Positions 33,619 to 42,829 are shown, numbered from the stretch's first letter. The stretch: DNA of 64,000 nucleotides from Streptomyces caelestis (GCF_001279005.1 NZ_LGCN01000221.1:33703-97702); one strand, 5' to 3'. A program made the numbers and translations. Notes: generated by a model from the letters alone, not told the origin.

Positions 33619-34476
33619 TCACCCGAGCGGCGCCAGCGCCTCCCACCGCACCGTCACCTCCCCCTGCCGCCACCGCCCCGGCCCGTCCGCCACCGGCCAG
33701 TCGGCCGTGAGGTCGCGCACCGTCCGGATCCAGCGCTGCCGTGCGCCGTAGGCGGCGTAGGGCGCGGCGGCGGCCCAGGCGCGGTCGAAGTCGCGCAGGA
33801 AGGCGTGCACCGGCTCGCCCGGCACATTGCGGTGGATGAGCGCCTTCGGCAGGCGTTCCGCCAGGTCGGAGGGGCGCTCCAGGGAGCTCAGCCGGGCCGC
33901 GAAGGTGACCGTGCGCGGCCCCTCCGGGCCGAGGGCGACCCAGACGTGCCGGCGCCCGATCTCGTCGCAGGTCCCCTCGACCAGCAGCCCGCCGCGCGAG
34001 CCCGTCGCCGGGTCGGCGGGCGCGAGCCGCGCGCACAGCCGCCGCCACACGGCGGCGACCTCGGCCTCGTCGTACTGGCGCAGCACGTTCGCCGCGCGGA
34101 CCAGCACCGGCCGCCCGGGAACCGGGACCTCGAAGCCGCCGCGGAGGAAGGCCAGCCCCTCGCGCTCGTACGGCCGTGCCGCCGCGACCCGGGCCGGTTC
34201 GATCTCGACGCCCGTCACGCGCGTGCGGGGCGCCGCGGCGCGCAGCCGGTGCAGCAGCTCGACCGCCGTCCAGGGGGCCGCGCCGTAGCCGAGGTCGACG
34301 GCGACGGGATCGGCCGCGCGGCGCAGCTCCGCGCCGTGCGTGGCCGCGATCCAGCGGTCCATGCGGCGCAGCCGGTTGGGGTTGGTGGTGCCGCGCGTCA
34401 CCGTGCCGACGACGGGGGTCCCCCCGCCCGGGCGGAGCCGGGAGCGGGGGAGGGAGACGGCGCGGGCGGGTGTCAT
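33619..34476 (-). CDS. Class I SAM-dependent methyltransferase-like protein
   Basis: Protein of 285 residues. The glycine-rich SAM loop is [17 protein letters not shown] near 68-85, and [11 protein letters not shown] gives the acidic residue after strand 2. The later part is less conserved. Substrate unknown. ATG 34476 has a CATACT box (minus strand, 34484-34489) 7 nt upstream, so the mRNA may be leaderless. It is divergent from mshA. The 210 nt between it and the NlpC start contain only the nlpC promoter region. Confidence 0.8.
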   Translation of the reverse strand: MTPARAVSLPRSRLRPGGGTPVVGTVTRGTTNPNRLRRMDRWIAATHGAELRRAADPVAVDLGYGAAPWTAVELLHRLRAAAPRTRVTGVEIEPARVAAARPYEREGLAFLRGGFEVPVPGRPVLVRAANVLRQYDEAEVAAVWRRLCARLAPADPATGSRGGLLVEGTCDEIGRRHVWVALGPEGPRTVTFAARLSSLERPSDLAERLPKALIHRNVPGEPVHAFLRDFDRAWAAAAPYAAYGARQRWIRTVRDLTADWPVADGPGRWRQGEVTVRWEALAPLG

Positions 34477-34594
34477 ACGGACGAGTATGCGGGTGCCCGG
34501 CGGCCGCACCGCCGTGCGTCACGCGGCCCGCTCTCGAACGGTTGAGCGACGATCGGTAATGATTCGGCAAAAAGCCGAACCGGAGAGATCGTCC

Positions 34595-34622
34595 GGAAAT
34601 GGAGGACGACCCTTCGGCGTTG
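34595..34622 (+). promoter_or_regulatory. Possible SigR-type promoter of mshA
   Basis: GGAAAT (34595-34600), 18 nt, then GTTG (34619-34622). This is one mismatch from the SigR pattern GGAAT-N18-GTT. In S. coelicolor mshA is reported to depend on SigR under thiol stress. A small hairpin TTCGGC-AAAAA-GCCGAA (34563-34579) lies just upstream. Confidence 0.4.
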
Positions 34623-34681
34623 ACGCCGCCGAGGGACGCACACCCTCCGACAGTCATGCCCGCAGCGAGGAGGAACGCCAC

Positions 34682-36019
34682 GTGAGCCAGTACATCGCGA
34701 GGCTCGGGCGGCGCTCCCCCGCCGCGCCCCCGCGCCTGCGACTGCACCGCAGGCCCCGCCGCGTGGCCATGCTCTCCGTGCACACCTCCCCGCTCCACCA
34801 GCCGGGCACCGGCGACGCGGGCGGCATGAACGTCTACATCGTGGAGCTCGCGCAGCGCCTCGCCGCGATCAACATCGAGGTCGAGATCTTCACCCGCGCG
34901 ACCGCCGCCGCCCTCCCGCCCACCGTCGAACTCGCCCCCGGCGTCCTCGTCCGGCACGTCGACGCGGGCCCCTACGAGGGCCTCGCCAAGGAGGAGCTCC
35001 CGGCCCAGCTGTGCGCCTTCACCCACGGCGTGATGCAGGCCTGGGCCCACCACCGCCCCGGCCACTACGACCTGGTCCACTCCCACTACTGGCTCTCCGG
35101 CCACGTCGGCTGGCTCGCCGCCCAGCGCTGGGGCGTGCCCCTGGTGCACGCCATGCACACCATGGCCAAGGTCAAGAACGCCAACCTGGCCGCCGGCGAC
35201 ACGCCTGAGCCCGCCGCCCGCGTCATCGGCGAGACCCAGATCGTCACCGCCGCCGACCGGCTGATCGCCAACACCGCCGAGGAGGCCGGCGAACTCGTAC
35301 GGCACTACACGGCCGACCCCGGCAAGGTCGCCGTCGTCCACCCCGGCGTTAACCTGTCCCGCTTCCGCCCGGCCGACGGCCGCGCCGCCGCGCGGGCCCG
35401 CCTCGGCCTCCCGAAGGACGCCCTGATCCCGCTCTTCGCGGGCCGCATCCAGCCTCTCAAGGCCCCCGACGTGCTCCTGCGCGCGGTGGCCGCCCTGCTC
35501 GGCGAGCGCCCCGAACTGCGCTCGCGCCTCTGCGTCCCCGTGGTCGGCGGCCCCAGCGGCAGCGGCCTCGCCAAGCCGGAGGGGCTGCAGAAGCTCGCCG
35601 CGCGGCTCGGCATCGCGGACGTCGTACGGTTCCACCCGCCCGTCGGGCAGGAGCAGCTCGCGGACTGGTTCCGCGCGGCGTCCGTCCTCGTCATGCCCTC
35701 CTACAGCGAGTCCTTCGGACTGGTCGCCATAGAGGCGCAGGCCGCCGGCACCCCGGTGCTCGCGGCGGCGGTCGGCGGCCTCCCGGTGGCCGTACGGGAC
35801 GGACACACCGGCTTCCTCGTCCAGGGCCACGACCCCGACGCCTACGCGCGCGTGCTGCGCGACTTCGCCGACCACCCGCACCTCGCCGACCGCATGGGCG
35901 AGGCCGCCGCCCGGCACGCCCAGTCCTTCGGCTGGGACACCGCCGCCGCGACCACGGCCGACGTCTACACGGCCGCCACCCAGGCCCACCGCCGTCACGT
36001 ACGCTCGACCCATGGCTGA
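34682..36019 (+). CDS. mshA: MshA, D-inositol-3-phosphate glycosyltransferase
   Basis: First enzyme of mycothiol synthesis: it transfers GlcNAc from UDP-GlcNAc to inositol-3-phosphate. GT-B enzyme of 445 residues. The N-terminal domain has [19 protein letters not shown], typical of MshA, and [11 protein letters not shown]. The C-terminal domain has [21 protein letters not shown] and the E-x7-E motif in [17 protein letters not shown] 34682 follows GGAGGAA by 6 nt. The YbjN gene overlaps its end by 8 nt, the same pair as in mycobacteria. Confidence 0.95.
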   Translation: MSQYIARLGRRSPAAPPRLRLHRRPRRVAMLSVHTSPLHQPGTGDAGGMNVYIVELAQRLAAINIEVEIFTRATAAALPPTVELAPGVLVRHVDAGPYEGLAKEELPAQLCAFTHGVMQAWAHHRPGHYDLVHSHYWLSGHVGWLAAQRWGVPLVHAMHTMAKVKNANLAAGDTPEPAARVIGETQIVTAADRLIANTAEEAGELVRHYTADPGKVAVVHPGVNLSRFRPADGRAAARARLGLPKDALIPLFAGRIQPLKAPDVLLRAVAALLGERPELRSRLCVPVVGGPSGSGLAKPEGLQKLAARLGIADVVRFHPPVGQEQLADWFRAASVLVMPSYSESFGLVAIEAQAAGTPVLAAAVGGLPVAVRDGHTGFLVQGHDPDAYARVLRDFADHPHLADRMGEAAARHAQSFGWDTAAATTADVYTAATQAHRRHVRSTHG

Positions 36020-36518
36020 CAAGGCGGCGGAGGCAGCGCAGGTCATCGAGGACGTCCTGAAGGACGCCGAGCTGGAGTGGGAGAGCCCCGCGCCCGGCAG
36101 TTACGTGGTGAAGCTCCCCGGCACCCGCAAGCTCTCCACGACCGTGTCCCTGATCGCGGGCCGGCACACGCTCTCCCTGAACGCCTTCGTCATCCGCCAC
36201 CCCGACGAGAACGAGGCCGGCGTCCACCGCTGGCTCCTGGAGCGCAACCTCAAGCTCTTCGGCGTGAGTTACGCCGTCGACCCGCTCGGCGACGTCTACG
36301 TCACCGGCCGCCTGCCCCTGGCCGCCGTCACCCCGGAGGAACTCGACCGCCTCCTCGGCCAGGTCCTCCAGGCCGCCGACGACAGCTTCAACACCCTCCT
36401 GGAGCTGGGGTTCGCCTCGGCGATCCGCAAGGAGTACGACTGGCGGGTGTCACGCGGGGAGTCCACCCGCAACCTGGACGCGTTCACGCACCTGCTGCGG
36501 CGCCCCTCGGAGGGGTGA
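36012..36518 (+). CDS. YbjN-domain protein
   Basis: Cytoplasmic protein of 168 residues with the YbjN fold (type III secretion chaperone-like): [38 protein letters not shown] and [20 protein letters not shown]. YbjN proteins have been linked to stress responses, without a defined reaction. It starts inside the mshA 3' end (ATG 36012), so translation is coupled. It is the last gene of the mshA block before the accessory region. Confidence 0.88.
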   Translation: MADKAAEAAQVIEDVLKDAELEWESPAPGSYVVKLPGTRKLSTTVSLIAGRHTLSLNAFVIRHPDENEAGVHRWLLERNLKLFGVSYAVDPLGDVYVTGRLPLAAVTPEELDRLLGQVLQAADDSFNTLLELGFASAIRKEYDWRVSRGESTRNLDAFTHLLRRPSEG

Positions 36519-36628
36519 CGACCGCGCAGGTCACCGCACGGGTCCCGAACGGGCATGCGATCGCGGGCTGTTAGTCTGCCGCGATCCGGACCCCGGGCTC
36601 AGGGGTCCCGTGCATGAAGAGGACGTGC

Positions 36629-37435
36629 ATGCGCACAGGCAGATCCACCCTCATGGCCGCGCTCGCCGGAGCGCTCGCCCTCGGGGTGTGCACCGCGACG
36701 CCCGCCCAGGCGGCCGACACCGGCGTCACGGTCTCGAAGATGGTCGTGAACAAGGGCAAGCCCATCATCGTGGGCGTCTCCGAGGAGAAGTACCCCGGCG
36801 TCAGCTTCCGCATGACCTGGCCCGCGGGCTACTCGTCCGGCGACATCACCGCGTTCCCGTACCTGTACCACGACACCACGGCCGCCAAGGGCGCGGAGAG
36901 CGGCATCCGCACGGGCCACGTCATCTACTACGACGACACCCCCGGCTCGGCGAACGTCGAGGGTGATCTCTACATCGACCCCCGCTGGACCCTGGACTCC
37001 ACCAAGGACGCCACCACCTGGAAGATCGCGGTCAACGTCCGTCTCTGGGCCCCGGGCTCGGAGACCAGGCTCAAGGCCGAGGAGAACCTGACCGGCCTCG
37101 GCACGGTCCAGGTCAAGCGCGCCGCGCGGGCCACCGTCAACGCCTCGCCGGAACCGGTCGCCAAGAACGGGACGCTCACCGTGACGGGCAAGCTGACCCG
37201 CGCCGACTGGGGCAAGGAGGCGTACGTCGGCTATCCCGACAAGCTGGCCAAGCTCCAGTTCCGCAAGGCGGGCACCAGCGCCTACACCACGGTCAAGACG
37301 GTGCGGGCGAACTCCACGGGCTCCCTGAAGACCACCGTGAAGGCCACCGTCGACGGCTACTGGCGCTGGACGTTCGGCGAGACGTCCACCACGGGCGGGG
37401 CGACGGCGGCGGGCGACTACGTCGACGTGAGGTGA
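36629..37435 (+). CDS. Secreted protein of unknown function
   Basis: Exported protein of 268 residues. The signal peptide is RTGRSTLMAALAGALALGVC ... AQA, cleaved near residue 29. The mature part is rich in beta-strand (TVSKMVVNKGKPIIVGVSEE, SFRMTWPAGYSS, then a second Ig-like segment ATVNASPEPVAKNGTLTVTG). I do not recognise an enzyme motif. ATG 36629 is preferred over ATG 36614 because AGAGGA lies 6 nt before it. Confidence 0.78.
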   Translation: MRTGRSTLMAALAGALALGVCTATPAQAADTGVTVSKMVVNKGKPIIVGVSEEKYPGVSFRMTWPAGYSSGDITAFPYLYHDTTAAKGAESGIRTGHVIYYDDTPGSANVEGDLYIDPRWTLDSTKDATTWKIAVNVRLWAPGSETRLKAEENLTGLGTVQVKRAARATVNASPEPVAKNGTLTVTGKLTRADWGKEAYVGYPDKLAKLQFRKAGTSAYTTVKTVRANSTGSLKTTVKATVDGYWRWTFGETSTTGGATAAGDYVDVR

Positions 37436-37441
37436 CGCGGA

Positions 37442-37460
37442 CGCCCTCCGGGAGAGGGCG
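37442..37460. terminator. Short hairpin between convergent genes
   Basis: CGCCCTC and GAGGGCG, 5-nt loop, between the secreted-protein stop and the AraC-type stop. Confidence 0.45.
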
Positions 37461-37477
37461 GCCCGCTTCCCCGGGAG

Positions 37478-38332
37478 CTACCGGCCGCCCGCCCGGTAAC
37501 GCCCCGGCGTGACCCCGACCAGCCTCCGGAAGTGCCGGGGGAGGTGCGCCTGGTCGTAGAACCCGGCGGCGACGGCGGCCTCGCCCGGCGACCGCCCCTC
37601 CAGGAGCAGCCGCCGGGCGCGGCCCACCCGGCGGGACGTCAGGTACTGGTGCGGCGCGATGCCGTAGGCCCCGCTGAACGCCCGTACCAGGTGCGCGGGA
37701 TGGGCGGACAGCGCCTCACCGGCCTCCGCCAGGCCGACGCCCTCCACGACCCGCTCGTCGAGCAGCTCCCGCAGCCGCCGCGCCGGCACGGGATCCCGCC
37801 GGGGCGCGCCGAGGACGTCCCGGGACCGCAGGTGCTCCCGCAGCCGCTCCCCGACGAGCGTCAGCCTGCTCTCGGCCTCCAGCTCGTCCCCGGGCCGCAC
37901 GAGCGCGGCGTGCACCTGCCCGACGCGCCGCCGCAGCAGGGGATCGCGCAGATCGGGCCGGTCGACGGCGGCCCCGATGAGGCCGTCGGCGAGATGGCGG
38001 CCGTCGAGGTACAGCACCCGCTTGCGGAAGCCGCCGGGGGTGGCGGGGGCCCCGTTGTGGGGGACGTGCGGCGGCAGCAGGGACACGGTGTCGTGCGGGG
38101 TGCCGTGCTCGTGCCGGTCGAGGTCGTACCGTACGGCGCCGTCGTCGACGATGAGCAGCGTCCAGGCGTCGTGGACGTGCATCGGGTACGCGTACTCGGT
38201 GAAGCGGGCGTGGAACACCTCGACGACGCCGTCTCCCCGGGGGGCGATCAGCGCGGAACGGACGTACCGTCGAAGGGGACTTCCGGTCGAGCGGAGGGCG
38301 CCGTCCCGCGTGGACGGCGCCCAACCCCGCAT
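37478..38332 (-). CDS. AraC-family regulator
   Basis: Regulator of 284 residues. A cupin-like sensing domain occupies the N-terminal half (FTEYAYPMHVHDAWTLLIVDDG). The double helix-turn-helix of AraC is at about 190-284 (LAEAGEALSAHPAHLVRAFSGAYGIAPHQYL, PGEAAVAAGFYDQAHLPRHFRRLVGVTPGRYR in outline). It is divergent from the CMD-like gene, with 50 nt between the starts, so that gene is a likely target. The start codon ATG 38332 is tentative. Confidence 0.85.
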   Translation of the reverse strand: MRGWAPSTRDGALRSTGSPLRRYVRSALIAPRGDGVVEVFHARFTEYAYPMHVHDAWTLLIVDDGAVRYDLDRHEHGTPHDTVSLLPPHVPHNGAPATPGGFRKRVLYLDGRHLADGLIGAAVDRPDLRDPLLRRRVGQVHAALVRPGDELEAESRLTLVGERLREHLRSRDVLGAPRRDPVPARRLRELLDERVVEGVGLAEAGEALSAHPAHLVRAFSGAYGIAPHQYLTSRRVGRARRLLLEGRSPGEAAVAAGFYDQAHLPRHFRRLVGVTPGRYRAGGR

Positions 38333-38382
38333 CCCGGTGCCCGCCGATTCCCCCCTCCGGCACTGACAGGAGAAGACGGCCC

Positions 38383-38709
38383 ATGGCCACAGAATCCGAG
38401 ACCCCGGTACTGGACACCCTCGCCGCGATGACGGTCGACTCGGTCGAGCGGTGCGGACTGGACCAGGAGACGTTCATGCTCACCCGCATCGCGGCCCTCG
38501 CCGCGTCGGACGCCCCGCCGATCTCCTACGTCGCGCACATCGACCCCGCCGTCCGGTCCGGCGTGACCGCCGAGAAGGTGCAGGACGTCCTGGTCGCGAT
38601 CGCGCCCGTGGTGGGAACGGCCCGCGTCATGACGGCGGCGGCGAACATCGCCAAGGCCCTCGGCATCACGATCGCCGTCGCCGACGCCGAGACGGAGGGC
38701 CGGGCGTAG
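38383..38709 (+). CDS. Carboxymuconolactone-decarboxylase-like protein
   Basis: Protein of 108 residues with the helical CMD/AhpD-like pattern (ETFMLTRIAALAASDAPPISYVAH, TAEKVQDVLVAIAPVVGTARVMTAAANIAKAL in outline). The CxxC pair needed for AhpD peroxidase activity is absent, so a redox role is unlikely. Divergent from the AraC regulator. Confidence 0.78.
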   Translation: MATESETPVLDTLAAMTVDSVERCGLDQETFMLTRIAALAASDAPPISYVAHIDPAVRSGVTAEKVQDVLVAIAPVVGTARVMTAAANIAKALGITIAVADAETEGRA

Positions 38710-38727
38710 GGACGCCCGGCGGGTCGG

Positions 38728-38756
38728 GCGGCCGCCGCGGATCCCGCGGCGGCCGC
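38728..38756 (+). terminator. Terminator after the CMD-like gene
   Basis: Perfect 13-bp inverted repeat of GCGGCCGCCGCGG around a 3-nt centre (ATC), 18 nt after the stop. The following 202 nt up to 38958 contain no supported gene. Confidence 0.7.
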
Positions 38757-38958
38757 GAGCCGCGACCTGTGCGGTCACCCCCGCCGAAGGCGGCCCCCGG
38801 CGTCGCGGGCGGACGGGGTCGGCGTGGGCGGACCACGCCGACCGGCCTGAACGAGGCGTGGAAGCGCCCCGCGGAGAGTCCGGCGAACCCGCCGCGCCCG
38901 TACCGGCGCGGCCGTGTTCCGGAGGTGAGTCGTCCGCCGACCGTGGGGTGCGAAGCCG

Positions 38959-39942
38959 TCACGACACGGGCAGGACCGCCAGCCACTCGGTCAGGAGCCG
39001 GTTGACCTCGTCGGGGCGTTCCTGCTGGATCCAGTGGCCGCAGCCGTCGAGGATGTGGGAGGAGACCAGGCCCGGCAGCGTCACCGGGTACGCCTCGATC
39101 GCGTCGGCCAGCCAGGTCGTGGAGGCGTCCTGGCCGCCACCGGCGAACAGCGACGGCTGGGTGATCGGGGCGCCGTCGAAGGCGGCGAGGTCCTCCCAGT
39201 CGCGGTCCATGTTCCGGTAGCGGTTGAGCGCGCCGGTCATCCCCGTCCGCTCGAACTCCCCGGCGTAGACGTCGAGGTCCCGCTCGCTCAGCCAGCCGGG
39301 CAGCCGGCCCGCGGGGAACCGGTCGCGCATGGTCCCGCCCCTGCCGACGAAGTGCGGGTCGGGAGCGCCGGGCGCGGGCATGGTGTCGGCGGACAGCGCC
39401 GCGTAGAGGCCCGCGAGCCAGCCCCGTACATCGGGCTCGATCTCCGCCTCGGCACGGCCCGGTTCCTGGAAGTACGAGACGTAGAACTCCTCGTCCCCGC
39501 CCATCCCGGCGAAGACGTCACGGGGCCGGGGCCCGCCGCGCGGGGTGTAGGGAACGCTCAGCAGCCCCACCGCGCGGAACACGTCCGGCCTGAGCAGCGC
39601 GGAGTTCGCGGCGATGTTCGCGCCCCAGTCGTGTCCGACGACCACCGCCGACTCCTCGCCCAGGGCGTGCACGACGGCGACGTTGTCCTCCACCAGGTCG
39701 AGCATCCGGTACGCCTCCGTCGCGGCCGGCCTGGAGGAGCGCCCGTAGCCACGCACATCGACGGCGACCGCGCGGTACCCCGCCGCGGCGAGGGCCGGCA
39801 GCTGGTGCCGCCAGGAGTACCAGGACTCCGGAAACCCGTGCACGAGCAGCACCAGCGGCCCGGCCCCCTGTTCCGCGAGATGGATCCGCCCTCCCGGCGA
39901 GGGCACCAGCCGGTGCGTGATCTCCGTGGCGTGCCGCGACAT
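38959..39942 (-). CDS. Epoxide hydrolase-like alpha/beta-hydrolase
   Basis: Enzyme of 327 residues of the soluble epoxide hydrolase type. HGFPESWYSWRHQ supplies the HGxP oxyanion loop. The nucleophilic Asp is near 105 in GHDWGAN, the cap carries Tyr in LNRYRNMDRDW, and the catalytic His is in GCGHWIQQERP near the end. ATG 39942 has AAGGAGGG upstream. A strong hairpin (39961-39997) and a palindrome (40014-40032) lie in its 5' region and may control it. Confidence 0.9.
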   Translation of the reverse strand: MSRHATEITHRLVPSPGGRIHLAEQGAGPLVLLVHGFPESWYSWRHQLPALAAAGYRAVAVDVRGYGRSSRPAATEAYRMLDLVEDNVAVVHALGEESAVVVGHDWGANIAANSALLRPDVFRAVGLLSVPYTPRGGPRPRDVFAGMGGDEEFYVSYFQEPGRAEAEIEPDVRGWLAGLYAALSADTMPAPGAPDPHFVGRGGTMRDRFPAGRLPGWLSERDLDVYAGEFERTGMTGALNRYRNMDRDWEDLAAFDGAPITQPSLFAGGGQDASTTWLADAIEAYPVTLPGLVSSHILDGCGHWIQQERPDEVNRLLTEWLAVLPVS

Positions 39943-39960
39943 GCGCCCTCCTTCGAACCC

Positions 39961-39997
39961 GGTGGTCTTCCCTGCCCCGATCATGCGGAAGACCACC
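39961..39997 (-). promoter_or_regulatory. Hairpin just upstream of the epoxide hydrolase ribosome site
   Basis: Perfect 11-bp arms (GGTGGTCTTCC and GGAAGACCACC) with a 15-nt loop. It would lie in the 5' leader or the promoter of the minus-strand gene. Confidence 0.5.
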
Positions 39998-40013
39998 CCG
40001 GGCACCCGAGCAC

Positions 40014-40032
40014 GTTTGCCGATCCGGCAAAC
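40014..40032. promoter_or_regulatory. Palindrome GTTTGCC-N5-GGCAAAC
   Basis: Inverted repeat with 7-bp arms between the divergent epoxide hydrolase and LamG-like genes. A likely operator; the regulator is not known. Confidence 0.5.
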
Positions 40033-40165
40033 CCCGACTCCGTGCGCCGAGGTTCGCCGGACAACGGTGTGTCAGGCATGACGGCCAAAACTCCTTGCGC
40101 CCCAAGTGCCAAGGACTGAAGATCAGTTCAGCATTCCGACCGGATTCTCGAAAAGTGGGGGGAAC

Positions 40166-40981
40166 ATGAACGGCAGATACCGCGCCGCCACGGTGACGGC
40201 GGGAGCCCTCGCGCTCTCGTTCGTACTCGGCGGGGTCCCTGGTGCCGCCTACGCGGCGGACGAGGGTCCGGCCCCGGCGACGTCGCTGAGTCGGGAGGGG
40301 TACTGGCCCCTGGAGGCGGCACCCGGTGGAGTCGCACCCAACGTGCAGTCGGGGGGCCTGCCGCTGACCCTGAACGGCGATGCCTGGATCTACCACCCCG
40401 ACGACCCCCTCTTCGGGGACCCCGCCCTGGTCGGTCAGGGCGACCTCAGGCTCGACGGAGACGGCGACTGGGCGGAGACGTCCGCGGCACCGGTCGGCGG
40501 GGACGGGAGCTTCACCCTCGCCGTCCGCGCCCGCCTGGCCGCGACCGACGACAGGACGCAGACCGTCCTCTCCCTCCCGGGCTCGCACACCGACCGCCTC
40601 GCGATCCGGTACCAGGCGGAGAGCGGCAAGTGGGAAGTCGTGGTGTCCACGGAGGACGAGGCGAACGCTCCGCAGGTGGTCATCGCCGAGGAGCAGACCC
40701 TGCCCAACGACGACCCCAACGACGTGGGCGAGCACCTGGCCGTCGTCTTCGACGCCCCCGCCCACGAGCTCCGCTTCTACGTGGACGGACAGCTCTCCTA
40801 CACGTCCACCGCCGTGGACACGACCTCGTGGACGGCCTCGGGCGGTCTCCAGGTGGGCCGTTCGGCGATCCGGGGTGAGTACTTCGCGGGCTCGGTGGAC
40901 GAGGTGCGCGCCTACTCCGGCGTCGCGGACCCGTCGAAGATCAGGATGATGTCCGCCCTGACTGGAGTTCCCGACCTCTGA
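40166..40981 (+). CDS. Secreted LamG-like (concanavalin-fold) protein
   Basis: Exported protein of 271 residues. Signal peptide 1-31 (YRAATVTAGALALSFVLGG ... AYAA). The rest is a single LamG/laminin-G-like jelly roll: GDLRLDGDGDWAETS, GSFTLAVRARLAA, HLAVVFDAPAHELRFYVDGQ, and VDEVRAYSGVADPSKI at the end. Such domains bind sugars or other ligands; no catalytic domain is attached. GGGGGGAAC is the ribosome site. Confidence 0.85.
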   Translation: MNGRYRAATVTAGALALSFVLGGVPGAAYAADEGPAPATSLSREGYWPLEAAPGGVAPNVQSGGLPLTLNGDAWIYHPDDPLFGDPALVGQGDLRLDGDGDWAETSAAPVGGDGSFTLAVRARLAATDDRTQTVLSLPGSHTDRLAIRYQAESGKWEVVVSTEDEANAPQVVIAEEQTLPNDDPNDVGEHLAVVFDAPAHELRFYVDGQLSYTSTAVDTTSWTASGGLQVGRSAIRGEYFAGSVDEVRAYSGVADPSKIRMMSALTGVPDL

Positions 40982-41021
40982 GCCGCGGCTTGATGAAGCC
41001 CGGACAGCACTCCTGAGCCCT

Positions 41022-41049
41022 GCGCGCGGATCGCGGATCGTCCGCGCGC
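41022..41049 (+). terminator. Hairpin after the LamG-like gene
   Basis: GCGCGCGGA and TCCGCGCGC (9 bp) with a 10-nt loop, 40 nt after the stop. Confidence 0.55.
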
Positions 41050-41093
41050 GGGGGCGGTTGCCGTGCTCCGCTGCTCCACCGCAGGATTGGACG

Positions 41094-41402
41094 ATGTCCC
41101 GCTCGATAGGCGCACATACCGCCGATCCGTGCCCCAAGTGCCGCGTCGAGGAAGTCCGTATCGGCACCCCCTCCTCCTCCCGAGGACGGGATGTCGTCGA
41201 CTACCGCTGCGACCGCTGCGGGCGCACGTGGTTCCGGCCGGTGGAGGACGACCTGGACGTGTACGACACCGTCAGGGTGGACCTCCCGGACGTCACGCTC
41301 TACGGCACCGTCCGGCAGGTGGAGGACGACCGGGTCCAGGTACGCGACACGGACAGCGGCCGGATGCTGTGGGTCGACCTGTGGAGGGTCATCCTCTACT
41401 GA
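41094..41402 (+). CDS. Small zinc-ribbon protein
   Basis: Protein of 102 residues. Two Cys pairs, CPKC at 13-16 and CDRC at 39-42, form a zinc ribbon. The C-terminal half is beta-rich and acidic (DLDVYDTVRVDLPDVTLYGTVRQVEDDRVQVRD in outline). No family name is known to me. It is followed 49 nt later by the L7/L12-like gene in the same direction. Confidence 0.65.
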   Translation: MSRSIGAHTADPCPKCRVEEVRIGTPSSSRGRDVVDYRCDRCGRTWFRPVEDDLDVYDTVRVDLPDVTLYGTVRQVEDDRVQVRDTDSGRMLWVDLWRVILY

Positions 41403-41451
41403 GCCCCGCCCGACCTGCGTCACGCGGTGGAGCTGCGGCATCAGGGGAGTC

Positions 41452-41727
41452 ATGGCCGACGAGTACTTCTTGCTGGTGTGCGACGACGTGCCGCATGACG
41501 TGGTGCTCACCGACCCCGGCACGCGCACGCTGGACGTCGTCCACGTCATACGGCGGCTGACAGGGCTGAGCCTCTGGCACAGCAAGGTTCTGGCCGTACA
41601 GGTACCCGCCGTGATCCTCGCCGGCGTGCCGCAGGAAGACGCCGAGTCGGCCGTCACGGCTCTCCGCGACGCGGGAGCACAGGCCGAGGCGAGACAACAA
41701 CCGGAACCGGACCTCCTCAAGCCCTGA
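41452..41727 (+). CDS. Stand-alone ribosomal L7/L12 C-terminal-domain-like protein
   Basis: Protein of 91 residues whose middle part (DVVHVIRRLTGLSLWHSKVLAV, GVPQEDAESAVTALRDAGAQAE) follows the pattern of the L7/L12 C-terminal domain (helix, KVL/DLV turn, EDAE, AGA). The N-terminal dimerisation domain of the ribosomal protein is missing. Small proteins of this type are found in streptomycetes; their function is unknown. AGGGGAG is the ribosome site. Confidence 0.7.
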   Translation: MADEYFLLVCDDVPHDVVLTDPGTRTLDVVHVIRRLTGLSLWHSKVLAVQVPAVILAGVPQEDAESAVTALRDAGAQAEARQQPEPDLLKP

Positions 41728-41808
41728 CCACGCCCCGACCGAGCGCTGGACGGCCCAGAGACGGCCCAGCTGGGCAGCCAGGTCGAGCCGCCTTGTCAGT
41801 GCGCACGG

Positions 41809-42012
41809 CTAGGGTGCGCCCACCAACCGGCACAACGCTCTGGGGGAGGGGCTTCGGGAGCCAAGACGGGATTGCTGGTGTACGCGGACGGCGACGTCGC
41901 CGGGTGCGTGTGAGAGTCGGTGTTCCGCGCCGGAGAGGGCGCGTTCGCAGGCCGAGGCCGACCGCAGCATGGCGTGTGCCTCGGCGGCAGGCAGGAGCGG
42001 GTCGTCTCGCAC
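41809..42012 (-). CDS. Hypothetical protein downstream of the UTRA regulator
   Basis: Open frame of 67 codons from GTG 42012, 18 nt after the regulator stop on the same strand. Codon third positions are strongly G/C, as in real genes here, and the sequence DDPLLPAAEAHAMLRSASAC looks like a helix. There is no clear ribosome site. It could be a small partner gene or a truncated remnant. Confidence 0.42.
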   Translation of the reverse strand: MRDDPLLPAAEAHAMLRSASACERALSGAEHRLSHAPGDVAVRVHQQSRLGSRSPSPRALCRLVGAP

Positions 42013-42030
42013 CGTGAAGAGAGGTGTGGC

Positions 42031-42813
42031 TCAGCCGTTGGGCGGAGTGGCTGTCGGGCTCGCGTCGAAGTCGTACTCCAGGACGTACGAGGCGGCGTCC
42101 AGTGTCATCTCGTTGATCTCGACGGGGCGGCCCTCGGCCGTGAAGGCGGTGCGGCAGATGAGGATGACCGGTGTGCCTGCCGCCAGGCTCAGCTGTTCCA
42201 TCTCGTCCTTCGACGGCATGCGTGAGCGGATCTCTTCGCGGAAGTGCACCGGCTCGCAGCCGAGTTCGGCGAGCCTGGCGTACGTCCCGCCCGGGCCGGT
42301 GTCTTCCCGGGTGATCGCGGATCCGGCGACCAGGGGCAGGGGGAGGTAGCTCGTCGCGAGCAGGACCGGCTTGCCGTCCAGGACGAAGCGCCGGCGCCGC
42401 ACGCACGTCGTCCCGTCGGCGGCCAGGTTCAGGGCCGCGCCGATGTGCGCGGGTGCCGTCTCCTCGGACACGGTGACCCGGTCGACCTCGAGTGCCCGGT
42501 TCTCGATGTCCGCCGACCAGATGGAACGGCCGTTGCCCCACTGGTCGTGGGCCAGTCGGTGGATGCCCCGGCGCCGGATCGGGCGGAACGCCCGGACGAA
42601 CACGCCGGCGCCCTTGCGGGCTTCGGCGATGCCCTCGTCCCGGAGGACGCTCAGGGCCTGTCGGGCCGTCATGCGGGCCACGCCGTACGTGGTCATGAGG
42701 TCGTTCTCCCCCGGAAGCCGATCACCGGGACCGTACTCGCCCGACTGGATCGCCTCGCGCAGGGAGTCCGCGATCCGCTGGTACTTGGGCCGACGGTCGT
42801 CGGTAGTGGCCAT
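42031..42813 (-). CDS. GntR-family regulator with UTRA domain
   Basis: Regulator of 260 residues. The GntR winged helix is at 8-75 (YQRIADSLREAIQSGEYGPGDRLPGENDLMTTYGVARMTARQALSVL in outline). The UTRA ligand domain follows (VRRRRFVLDGKPVLLATSYLP, RMPSKDEMEQLSLAAGTPVILICR, AYVLEYDFD-like end). It resembles KorSA-type repressors of actinomycete integrative elements, but no integrase or transfer gene is present here. Three copies of a CTAGA-centred operator flank its promoter. Confidence 0.85.
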   Translation of the reverse strand: MATTDDRRPKYQRIADSLREAIQSGEYGPGDRLPGENDLMTTYGVARMTARQALSVLRDEGIAEARKGAGVFVRAFRPIRRRGIHRLAHDQWGNGRSIWSADIENRALEVDRVTVSEETAPAHIGAALNLAADGTTCVRRRRFVLDGKPVLLATSYLPLPLVAGSAITREDTGPGGTYARLAELGCEPVHFREEIRSRMPSKDEMEQLSLAAGTPVILICRTAFTAEGRPVEINEMTLDAASYVLEYDFDASPTATPPNG

Positions 42814-42829
42814 TCCGGAACCCTCCTCG

